Shown: positions 32,766 through 44,365 of the stretch, piece after piece
Layout: every line of letters starts with the position of its first letter
How positions within the stretch are numbered: position 1 is the stretch's first letter
Source: Puccinia triticina
Lineage: Eukaryota > Basidiomycota > Pucciniomycetes > Pucciniales > Pucciniaceae
NCBI RefSeq assembly: GCF_026914185.1
Contig: NC_070558.1
Location: 1,550,001-1,614,000, forward strand
Length of the DNA stretch: 64,000 bases
Direction of reading: 5' to 3'
Notes under the pieces: generated by a model
Databases searched by the model: none
What the model saw: the letters and a program-made list of their open reading frames with translations, nothing else
What the model was told of the DNA's origin: nothing
Program-made: the position numbers and the translations under genes

Positions 32766-33641
32766 CTGTCCAGTTCTCTTTCGTCGGATGCGACCAGCTC
32801 GAATGCAACAGCCGTATTATAGACGGCAAAAATATCAGCTCGCTCGTCTTCAGCAATAACAATAGTGATCAATGGCTGCGAACGTGCGAAATATACAATC
32901 ATCAAACATGAGTTTTGTTTTCTATCCAATGAATGACCCAAGGAAAAACAAAAGAGATGGACTGACCGAGTTAAGAGATGAAAAGCCGCAGAGCTCTTCG
33001 TCTGGCCGGCCTAAATGACGAGTGATTGAGGCCTTATGGAGTTGATGCCTTGTGACATCTGGCAATCTTTCCTGGACGTGTGTCTTGAGCCATTCGATCA
33101 GTCACCGTATTGTGCAAATCAAGGTAAGAGATATAGGGAGTGGTCTGGTCTCTGGGCGAGTCTGGGGCTGATTGGCGCGTTGTCGAGTCGCTCGGCGGTG
33201 GCAGTGGCTCTGAATTTTTCCGCTTCCCGCTGGTTTCTTCTATCCGCGTATTTGTTCTAGGAGATGAAGAGAGATAGGGTGGCGGGGGTCGGCTATCTTT
33301 TTTCCCTTGATGGGCGGAGGATGGTGGGCGAGACGTTCAAGGATGTAGTCGCGGTGCTTGATGAACTCAAGCCGGTCCAGTTCGTCCACATCATCGCGTC
33401 CCCAGCGCCATCGTAACGGGTCGTGATGCTCATGGCTCGTCCCACTTTTGCCAACTCCGGTTGGAACTTGGGAGTAGGATGACCGAGGGCTCCCGGGCCT
33501 GGTAACATCGGGGGCCCCTTCCTCCGGTCATGTTCCGGGGGACCCTTCTGTCCACCAAAGCTTTCAGGGAGCAAGCAATCCAGCAGTCTTCACATTCTCC
33601 GTCAAACGCCCACACACCTCACCACACCCTCCGCCGACCCC

Positions 33642-36081
33642 ATGGAATCAACACATGAATCACTATACGACAGTATGCGCAAAATTATCACTTCCCAAGG
33701 GATCACCCCCGCCGAGGAGCTCTGGATCGGGCGTGATACCAGCGGTAAGCGCGGCCACGCCTCACTCATCAACCCTGCATCCCACCAATCACCATCTCAC
33801 ATCTACATATTGTCTTACAGAAATAGAGAAGCAGCTAGAACCGCTGCTCAGTTTTCTTTGGAGTTTGCTCGCAATGAAATTGGCCAAGTCAGATCCCGAT
33901 GGAAGACTTGAAAAGGCAATGTCAGGGATGGTTCGCCTCTATAAGAGCAGTAACTTCGACGCTTTCAGGCCTCTTATCGAGTTCTTTCTCAAAAACCCGG
34001 CCAAGTCCGATCAAGAAACGTTTGATTTCATCAAACAAGAATTCAACAGCCCCCCAAGCCATCGGTCATTCACGCCGAGCTCTGTGAGGACCGGCACTAC
34101 AGCCGACCGCGTGCATTCTTCCAGCAACCCAAGCCATCAGTTATCCTCATCAAACCTTGTGAGAACCGACACTACAGCCGGCCGCGTGGATTCTTCCAGT
34201 AAACTTCCTGACTTCCTTCCTGCGCTACACCGGGAATTGAACGAATTAATGTACATGGATGTGACCGATTTGACCGTGGATCGTTTCATCAGGTTACATC
34301 ACCCCGAATCTGCCTCGCTCCTGAAAGAATACCGCGAACTCACCTCGCTCCTACAACCCTGCGAAAATCTTATCAATCAAAAGTACGAAGAACAATTAAA
34401 AGACACTTCGGAGGTGCATGTGTTGAACTGGATCACACCAATTCTAGAGCACATCTCGACCATGCTGCAGCCACTTGTATCAGCTCTTCCGAATTCTCGT
34501 ACTTGGCGGTCCCTGTGTGACAAACCTATACAGGGCGTTGATGGAAAACGAAAGCCGGACGGTGCAATTATGTCTCAGTATATCAAGGACGAATATCACA
34601 TTGAAGATCTTCTGGTCCCTGTCGAGCTGAAAAAGAACCAATCGGATGTCCAAGAGGCGGCCCGTTGCTTGGCCAAATACGTCCACCCAGTCTTCGCAGC
34701 TCAGCCCACCCGAAGCTACGTCATTGGGTTGACACTGTGCGGAACTTCGATGCAGCTCTGGCAATTTGATAGGTCCGGTGCCATCGGATCTGAATCATTC
34801 GACATCAAAGCGACCAAAGAAAACTTCATCAAGTTTCTTACTCTCATGACGCTGTTTTTGACGACAAACAAGCAAGTCCTCGGCTTTGATCCAACCTTCG
34901 TTGAAGGTGCTGGGCCGGCTTGTACTCCGCGACCGCAGGAGAAAAAAATCAGCACCGAGTCTGTTCCTCAACAACTGACAAACATCAGCACCGAGTCCGT
35001 TTCTCAACAACCGATAGAAAACAGCACCGAGTCTGTTCCTCAACAACTGATAAACACCAACACTGGTCAACAACTTGTAATCGACCACCTCGTCTTCCGA
35101 GCGGCGGCAATCTGCGGACGTGGGACAACCTGCTGGGAAGCGCATCTCCGTGAAGATAAGGACCAAAAATTTCTCATCAAGGATTCATGGCAACCCGAAG
35201 ACCGGATAGTAGAAGGAGAGATGCTTTGCGATGTGACAAGACAAAACGTCCCTAATGTTGCGCGATATCACCATCATGAAGATGTCCACGTGGCTGGCCG
35301 GAGAGTCGACACTGAATTTTACGTTCGGGATCGCATAGAATTTAGAGGGAAACGCAAGATCAACATCGGTAATCCCCCTGCCGATCCAGAACTACTAAAT
35401 TGCTTTACTAATCTGGTTCATAGACGGTTGATCCTCAAAGACGTGGGGCAATCTATTTCGAAAGTCGAAGATGTGTCTGGTCTGTTAGCGGCCCTCGAGG
35501 GCTGTATCAAAGGCCACTATGGCTTATTCCAAGCGGGCTATCTACACAGAGATATCTCTATCAACAACCTCATGATTAACAAGCCGACAGACCCGATTCC
35601 AAAAGCATTCCTAATTGACCTAGATGTGGCGATTCCCCGCTCTAACGAGGACCCTCAAGAGCTCCATGCCAGAACCGGCACGAAAGTTTTCATGTCGAGT
35701 GGGTTACTTCTGAAAAAACATCGCCACTCTTTCGTGGATGACCTGGAGTCATTCTTTTGGGTCTTAATATGGATTTGCATCCATTATCCGGCTGAAGAAA
35801 GGAAAAAAACTGGTATGGTGCGCGGTTGGAATCAGGCGGGCATGAAGGCACTAGGAAACATGAAGGGTAATTCCCTCTCGGATCCTACTCAGCTTGTGGA
35901 GGAATTTACAACTAGTCACAAACAATCTGATCCTCTCATCAAATGTGTCTACGAGTTTGCCGAAATCATGAGCGATCCCGAAGTCAGAAACGATACGCTC
36001 AATCCACCTAGGACACTTTATGGTAACATAATCAACGTTTTACGAGTCGCTCAAGGAAAGCCAACTGAGACAATTACTTAG
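33642..36081 (+). CDS. FunK1-type fungal protein kinase
   Basis: Two exons: 33642-33744 and 33821-36081, joined across a 76-nt GTAAGC...TTACAG intron to give 787 aa. The start at 33642 is preferred over the in-frame ATG at 33655 of the unspliced frame because splicing keeps DTS-EIEKQLEPLL continuous. Residues about 60-110 are helical. Two imperfect repeats follow (VRTxTTAxRVxSSS, about 125-170). A FunK1 N-lobe-like region (DGKRKPDGAI, VELKKNQSDVQEAARCL) lies at about 280-330, and a TESVPQQL triplet repeat at about 405-445. The C-lobe has HRDISINNLM (catalytic loop), LIDLDVA (metal-binding Asp), GTKVFMS and DDLESFFWVLIWI. FunK1 kinases are expanded in basidiomycetes; substrates are unknown. 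No signal peptide is obvious. The catalytic residues look intact. Confidence 0.9.
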
Positions 36082-37069
36082 CCAGTCATAAGCGTAAGTA
36101 GGTCCACTGCTTTTCGTCCGCCTCGTTTGGCTAGGCCACTGACCTGACCTATTTTTTCTAGGACACCACTTTTTGTTTACATTTTGTTTCCTTCTGATAT
36201 CATCATTGTTCACAACCATTGATCACCAATCCATAGCCAATTCTTCTTTTGATAATTTGACTTATCTTGCCTCTTTTCCAAACCATGTTAAATTTTTTGA
36301 AAAGGTGGTTGTCTTTTCAAAAGCCAAAGAATTTTTTTCCCCAACTGTTTCAATAAATCCCTGCTGTTTGTCAGTGATTGTGGTTGGAGTGAGATGATCA
36401 GCTATCTGCTCAATATTCTTGAGCTTGGATTACTCTCTGCTCAATATTCTTCAACTCGGATTAAGAGCAGATTTAACCGTACAGCTTGGACAGGGTTGAA
36501 TGGAGTTTGATAGCGAACTTGGATCTATCAGTTGTGTGAATTGGTCTCTTGATTTCTAACAATCACCAAGTTAACTAACTGAAGCCTCCTTCAGCCCCAA
36601 GCACTGCACTGAGGCACCATCTGACCCCATTGACATATGGCTCTCTAGTGGCCTGTATTTGAACAATGGTGAACCAATCAACAGGCTCAAGCGGTTGATT
36701 GAGCAGAAGCAAAGCGGAAATACCCACCATGGCCTCTTACAGATGGCTCTTGATGTCCTGTGTTGCCCAGGTAGGAAAAACTCAATCTTTTGCATACAAG
36801 CAACAAAAAACTGACCCGTTTTCCTAAAATAATTAGCCACAACAGTTGTTGTCAGGCATACATTCAGCTTTTGCTGAGATTATGTCTTGACCAGGAGAAA
36901 CAGTCTCCATGCAAAGTTGGTGAGTCAAGGTATGGCCTTGGTGTTCTATTCAAAGAACAACAACATCCAACCTCTGGTGCTACATGAATACAACAATAAG
37001 AGGAAGAATAAGAATAAGAGCAGAGGGTGCCACTGATGGATAATGGCACATGGAGCGGAGATATCAAAA
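36082..37069. other. Intergenic DNA downstream of the kinase gene
   Basis: No gene recognised. A short duplication of CTGCTCAATATTCTT occurs at about 36408 and 36437. Everything else looks like non-coding AT-rich DNA. Confidence 0.5.
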
Positions 37070-37620
37070 ACCAACCCGGTCATTGAGTGGATAACTAAAC
37101 CACTCCACTCAATGACTTGGTCAGTTCATCAAGTGGATACCCCCTCCACTTGATGCCCAACCCAGTCATCAAATGTATGGTGGACACTCCACTCAATGAT
37201 AGCTTGGCCTTCAAGTGAACTGAACATCCACTCGATGACCCAACTGGGTCAACCGGGTCGGTTGGTCATTGAGTGGGTGGGTACATATCCCTAAATGACC
37301 TGGTCGGGTCATCAAGTGGATAACCACTCCACTCAATGACCTGGTTGGTCATCAAGTGGGTGGGTACATATCCCTTGATGACCCAACCATGTCATTGAGT
37401 GGAGTGGTTATTTAATTGATGACAGCCCAGTCATTGAGTGGGTGGGTACATATCCCTTGATGACCCAACCGGGTCATCAAGTGCAGTGGTCCGGTCGTCA
37501 AGTGGAGTGGTGGGGGTTATCCACTTGATGTCCGGGTCATCTAGTGGGAATGGGATGTGTATTGCTTGATGACCGGGTTGGTCATTGAGTGGGGTGTATG
37601 TACAAGTGTCCAATCAATGG
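37070..37620. repeat. Degenerate array of GTCATCRAGTGG/CCACTYGATGAC motifs
   Basis: About 20 occurrences in both orientations of a 12-bp core with GGTCATTGAGTGGGTGGGTA and ATATCCCTTGATGACCCAAC variants, so the tract can fold into many alternative hairpins. The core is shared with 4318-4455. Confidence 0.8.
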
Positions 37621-39359
37621 CCAATGTTTTCCGGCCATGAGTGACAAGCCAATGATTGGTCTTGATCAGTCATTGGCTGAGAGGTGTACACTGTACACTG
37701 CAATTGATGGCCGGTATGACTGGCCATCAGTTGATGATGAGATGGACACCAGGACGTTTCCATAGGTGATCCGACTGTGAGATTTGCTGGTGTGCCACTT
37801 CTGGTGGCCTAAAATTAGGCTTAATTTTATCTGCGCAGCGTGCACAACATTTCTGGTGGGACAATACAAAAAAACTGGTGAAAAGATGTTGTGAACCCCC
37901 CTAATAGAATGTGATTCTTGACTTCTAAGTGCGTTTTGGGTGGTGGGTACCCACTGGTATCTGTGCAGGTACCCGCCAACAGGTGCAGGTGCAGATGTCA
38001 GTTTTGGGTCAAAACAGCCCGCGGGTACCCGCCTACCCACACCTGGGCAGGTATGTACCCGGGTGTGAAGATCCCAGCTTAGATTAATCCTGAACAGACC
38101 TTTTTACCCTTGCTGGTGCTTTCTTTGGATGCTTTGGGACTTTGGTTGGGCTTTGAGGCTTATACCACTTGCTGTACATCTTTCAAGTGAGTTAAATTGC
38201 CTCATCAATCGGAGCCTCAGGCCATTTGGCCACAAGTTTTGGAAAGATTAGTGTGATGAATGTAAACAGATTAGATTAGAAGGAGAAAAACAACTCACCC
38301 ATTGCTATTCTGTAAATGGGTGAACATTTGGTGAGTTAATAGTACTTATTTGTACTACAAAGCCCAGCATGGCACACATTTTGTAATGCAGGAGTGTACA
38401 GTTGCGCAAGGCAATAACCGGTGCTGAACCGCCTGCAAAATTTACATTTTGCATGTGGGCCCTTATGTTGTTGAGCCAGTGGGAACTGCACCCTGACCAC
38501 ATTCTTATGTGTTCCAGACCAAGGGCATTCCATATTTAACTTGGCTAATGTCTCTGCCCAGTTGTTCTTTTTTTTCTTGAGATGTCTCCTGGTCTCATTG
38601 GACCCACCTGTGTATACCCATATTTATGGACTTCTTGGTTGGCATATGGCCTTCACAAAGCCCTAAAAACCCTTAGATGGATCTCATAAAACCATAATAA
38701 CAAGCCAAAAGGCTGTGCTTGCAGTGGCAAACACAGCCATCAACACCCAGGATCAAACCCCCAACCACTCACAATGACACAAGGACCAATCTAAACACTG
38801 CACTATAACAGATTTCAATTTATAAGAAACCCATAATCCAATTATTGCATTGTGCAACTGTAAAATGGATCTTCTTTTGCAATTACAGCTGAAAGGCCTG
38901 CTGTAATTTGATCAATGAAGATGGCCACTTCAGCCACCCAAGGTGAGGCTTTTGTTGATACTTGAAGTGTCATTTCATAAGGACCTGAACCAGGTCTGCC
39001 GCCAAGTCAAATTCTTGCTGGCTCACATGGTTGTTGCAAGGTAAGCCAAACTGTTTATCAAACTGCCACATAATACTGGAACATAGGATATGTCAGTTTG
39101 CTTCATCCCTGCCGTGTTGGTAAATATACTTACATAGCATTCTTGCATCTGACAATGCTCAACAGCTGCAGGTATGTGGAGTTCCATCAAGTCAGGATGT
39201 CGTTCTCAACGTTGTGAGGCTTCTGGCATCTATTTTCTCAAAAAAGCTGAACAAATTTAGCCTTCAAGTTTGGTGGCAATGGTGTGTAACTGGAGAACAT
39301 AAAAAATCATTTAGTTGGGGAGGGTTACAGGAGTGGGAAATTTATTAAACAACCTTTCC
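37621..39359. other. Intergenic DNA; no gene seen
   Basis: Only short, random-looking ORFs. A GGGTACCC-rich patch lies at 37940-38060. No RNA gene or transposon end was recognised. Confidence 0.5.
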
Positions 39360-42300
39360 AAGGGATCAAAAAAACACTGAGTGTATTGGAAATATTTTGA
39401 AAATTGTTCAAATTGGTTCTTAAAATATTATTTTGCACTTGTGGTGTAGTGTTGTGGCTGCACTTGGCAACAAACACCTGTCATTTTGCTGTCCAGCAGC
39501 CAGAAAACACTTGCTGATTGTGGGTCAATGGGGGCTGGCACTGTGCCAGCTCACATACCATCCAGCAAGGTCTAACTTATCAAATTCCCTTTTCCCTTTG
39601 TGGCGAGCAAGGGAACCTTGTCAAGGTGTGAAACACATTCCTTAACCACAGGGAGAGGGACTTACACCTAAGTGGCTGTGTCTTGCGTGTGAGGATCTTG
39701 GGGTTTTGGTGTAAACCAAATTCCATGCCCCAGGAAAGATACTTACCATTCCCCAATCAAAGAATCTTGTGGATCCACTAATCCTGAGCTTCTTGGCTTT
39801 CACCAGGGGAGAATTTGATGCACTATCCAGAGAGTGCCATACTGTACCCTTTTTCTGTAACTAGAGATAAACATTTGAGACTTGGGTACCTGTTGGCACC
39901 TGGGTACCTGCTAGGTTTTTTGCCAAAACCAGCACCTCACACCACACCCGGAACCACTTGGCGGGTACCGGCGGTACTTTGGACAGGTACCCCAGATACC
40001 CCCTTCGGTGGTGAGCTGGATACATAGGTCTCCAGCTCCCTGGGAGGAGTCCTTGGCAAGCTGGATACATATGTATCCAGCTTCCCAGGAGGAGTTCCCT
40101 TGGCGAGCTGGATGCATATGTACCCATCTTGCTGGGAGGAGTCCTTGGCAAGCTGGATACATATGTATCCAGCTCCCCGTGAGGAGTCCCCTGCGCAAGC
40201 TGGATACATTTGTATCCAGCTCACCGCGATAACATCTCCCAGAGATATGGCGAAAAGCATACTTATGTATCCATCTTGGAAAGGGATCAATCCTCCCGGC
40301 AAGCTGGATACATGTGATCCAGCTTAGCCGCAAGGTCCACCCGGTGAGCTGGAGAGGATTCAGAGCTCATGTATCCAGCTTGCCAAGAGGAATCCTCCCA
40401 GCAAGCTGAATCTGTCCACTGGGAGACATCTCTTGCCAAGCTGGATCTACTGGCTCCCGGCCCTGGATCCCCCTGGGGGGGTGGGCAGTACCCGGGTACC
40501 GCACCGCTTTCTGGCCCAAACCAAGTACCTAGTACCGCACCCGGAACCGCTGCGCGGGTGCAAGGGGTACCTGCCAAGCGGTGCGGGTACCCCTCAACAG
40601 GTACCAGATGTTGATCTCTATCTGTAACTGTGCTGGATGCCTTTGATGAAAGTGGTGTAAGAATTAATGAAGAATTCTGGAACTAATCCACAAATGATCT
40701 GAAACTGATCCTGATTTCATGCATAAACAATCCAGAATTCATGCAGAAGCCACTGCCAGCATAATTGGCTGGGTTGAAGTTATCCCAGTTAAACTGGGAG
40801 AACTCAACCAATTTAAACTTGGTTGATCTCAACTGATGAAATATAAATCCAAGGTACCCCCCTTGGGTTTCTACTTCATTGGATGAGATCAACCCATTTT
40901 AAATTGGTTGAGTGCATCCCAGTTAAACTGGGATGACTTCATGTTAACCAAATATGCTGGCAGTGAAGTCAACTGGAACACAACTGGAATGCAGTTGAAA
41001 CCACTAAGACACAATGGTCACAATCAAATCATAATTCAATTTGAACTGTTTGTTAATTGAGATGAATTCTTGAGGTTAAATTCATATCATTTACATGCGC
41101 ATGAAGTTGTTCATTTTTTTCACTTTGATTATGTAACTGTCATGTGCGCGTGTGTAAGTTTGTTACAAATCACAGGTTGGGCCCCCTGCAGATCAACATG
41201 TACACCCCCGTTAGAATGAGGTGAAAGGCCCATCTGAATTGGAATATTTCCCTAAAGAAGGCCGGTATCATCTAGAATTGAGCCAAAAAAGGATGAAAGT
41301 AGGGTGAAAATGTGATTCAAGTCAAGCTTGGAGGTGTGTGGTCCCAGATTTCAGCTAGACATCCTGGCTTCTTAACATATATGGTGTTGCAAGCCCGTCT
41401 GGGCACTCACCAAAGTTTGGCTGAAAAAAGGCCAAGTGCGTGTGGCCAACGCTAAAGCCCGCTTGGCCAATCCTCAAGCCCACCTGGCACACTCCCAACC
41501 CCCGCTTGGCATATCACAAAGTGGGCGGGGTTTGGCACAAAGCCCCGCTGGGCCGATTTCAAGCAAGGGTGCCACGCACGCCAAACGCTGTTCTGGCCAT
41601 CAAGGAGAGAAGTTTCCCTCCTCAATGGTCGGCCTACAAACCAGTCATCAAGAAGGGAAGACTCCCTTCTTGATGATCGATAAAAGTATTGCCCACCGTG
41701 AAGGGAGTCTTTCCTCCCTGATGACCAGCCTACAGACCGACCATCGAGAAGGCAAAGCTCCCTTGTTGATGTCCAATGTGCGATGTCAAGAAGGGAGAAC
41801 ATTTCCCCTCCTCGAGGGCAAGTTGTTCTTGCCTTTTGAGGCAGAGAAGAGGGCTGGTGTCTCATGACTGGCGTGTTGCCATCAGCCCAGAGCTTGATCT
41901 CGGCCAAGCGGGACTTGGCTGTGTGCCAAGCTCTGCCCCCCGCGCAAGCTGCCCGATCAAGCCCGCTGGGCACATACTCAACCTCCGGAGGCACTTGGCC
42001 AAGCGGGAGTTGGGTATGTGCCCAGACGCGCTTCCAACACCATATGAGCTTGTGAGTTATTTTTGTGTTTGTTTGTTTTCTAATGTCTCCATGCATATGC
42101 ATGTGAGTTTTTTTCCACTTTGCCAATGTCACCTTTGTGTACGCGCGTACATGAGGGTGACAGATCAATGGAGGGGCCTTTCACAGCTCCATTACAAGTA
42201 AAAACCGGTCAGAAAGCCATGAAAACCCCTGTGATTCACATTTCTGTTGTGTGAAACCCCTTTGACATGGAGAAATTGATCAACAGAAATTCACCATAAA

Positions 42301-42436
42301 TGAGTAATAATTGGGCATTGATCAGCTATGATTTCATTACAATTAAGTTATCATTAGAAAATTGAATGGTTCTATACAACATTGCACAAGGTCCTGTGAC
42401 AATTTGGCATCACTTCTGACACACTTCCTGTTGACT
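39360..42436. repeat. 3.07-kb interspersed repeat, copy B
   Basis: Direct-oriented partner of 71-3140. It includes the minisatellite (about 40004-40399), the MITE (40751-40965) and the diverged TIR relic. It lacks the CACTA-like element seen at 1-70, so it preserves the empty site at 39360. Its right edge is 418 bp upstream of the VPS39 start codon. Confidence 0.85.
40751..40965. mobile_element. Foldback MITE inside repeat copy B
   Basis: Same element and same position as 1462-1676, so it was present before the 3-kb unit was duplicated. Confidence 0.8.
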
Positions 42437-42854
42437 TGTGGAGAATTTATCAAATTCCACTCATATCATACTATTTTCCCTGCTCCAAAGCTCAGATTTC
42501 CATTTACACAATCTCCAATCTCAGCCATACGGGATGATATAAGTTATAAGCCATCACCCCATATTGTGATGTTTGCGGGAAAAAAAAAAAACAAAAACAA
42601 AAAAAACAGTCAGGAAAGTCAACACTACCGGGGAATGAGAGCATGTCCAAAAAAATGAGAAAAAGAAACCTGAACAGAGGGAATACTAGTCCTTTGAAAG
42701 ATTTTCAGTGGCATTGTGAGCTAAATGCTGGAAAAGAGAAAATTACACCTCAAACTTGGATCAAGCTCTGTTGTCTTGGGTATAATAAGCCTTGGATGCA
42801 AAGTGCTTGTGAGGCTTTGGTAAGCCGGCAGGGGTACTTTGGCTGGGAACCACC

Positions 42855-44333
42855 ATGTTCGCTCCCTTCGCCCACGCCCGGCTGCTCGCCAACCTCGAGG
42901 CGACCACCGGCGCGCCGCCGACGGCCCTGCTCAGCCACGCCGGCCAGCTCTTCGTCGCCACCGCCGCCGGCTCGCTCTTCGTCTTCACCGCCTCCGCCGC
43001 CGCCGCCGAGCTCGCCAAGTCCTTCGGCAGCCTGCGCGGGACCACCCAGCCGATCGACGGCCTGTGTCTGCTCACCGAGCCCCGCGCCCTCGCCGTCCTC
43101 GCCGCCGGGAACGTCTCCCTCCACGACCCCGCCCAGCTCGCGCTGCTCTCCAGCTGCCAGAAATGGACCCGGGCCCAGGCCTCCGCCCTCTCGCCCCACG
43201 CCGCCGTCCTGCGCCCGGCCGGCAGCCAGCTCGTCCCCCAGCCGCCCGGCCCGCCCCAGCACGCCGCGCCCCCCGTCCTGCTCTCCATCCTCGCCGTGCC
43301 CTGCAGACGCAGACTGGTGCTCTTCCTGTGGCGCGACGGCCAGTGGCTCGAGCCCAAGGAGATCGCCCTGCCCCACCAGGTCCGCTCGCTCGTCTTCCCC
43401 GCCCCGCTCAGCCTCGTCCTCGGCTACTCCACCGGCGACTACGCCGCCCTCTCCCTCGCCGTCCCCGCCGACAGCCGCCAGCCGATCAGCCACACCCTCG
43501 CCGACCCCTTCCCCTCGCCGGTCGCCGGCCTCGTCCCCCGCACCGACGCCCCCTCGCCCCTGCCCATCCCCTCGCCGAAAGCCGCCGGGCTCGCCAGCCT
43601 GGCATTCAAGACCCCCGGCCTCGCCGTCCTCGGCCTCGCCGGAACAACCAAGCTCGCCCGCAACGCCGTCCTCGCCACCGGCCCGCCCTCCGACGAGCTC
43701 ATCGGCATCAGGGAACACATCGCCACCTTCTTCACCCTCCACGGAAAACTCGCCCGCCCCCACGCCATCGTCCACGCCGGAACCACGCCGGTCCCCTCTA
43801 GCATCCTCTACCCCGCCCCGCCCGCCGAGTCCCTCGTCAGACCGCCCTACCTGCTCTCGCTCCTCCAATCCAGCCAGACCTCCACCTCGCTCCTCATCCA
43901 CGCCCTGCCCACCCTCTCCCACCTCCAAACCCTCCCGCTCCCCGCCCCCACCCACCCGCTCCCACCTGAATCGGCATCCCCATCCGCCCCCAACACCGCA
44001 TCCCCGGGAAAGAAACAGACCCTCGAGCCCCCCTTCAACCCCCGCACCCTCCCTCCCCGCCCCCTAATCGCCGCCGGTCCCACCCCCGCCGGGCCCATCT
44101 TCATCGTCGGATCCCACTGGAACCCAACAGATAACACCACCCAGTACCATCTCGATGCGCTCCTGCTCAAGCCCTGGCCCGGCCAGATCCAGCAGCTCAT
44201 CGAGATCGGCGAGTACGAGGAAGCGTTGGGGCTGATGGACTGTCTGGACCAGACCCATCTACCTGCCAAGGTACATCCATCCACCTATCTTTTCCCGCCC
44301 CCCTCCCCCCGCTGGTCTCTAATCCCCGCTGTT

Positions 44334-44365
<32 letters not shown>

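Noticed and set aside
42750..43955. 401-codon Gly/Glu-rich minus ORF and two long plus-frame ORFs over VPS39 exon 1
   Set aside because: Antisense and off-frame shadows of a very GC-rich exon; only the frame from 42855 has the VPS39 domains.
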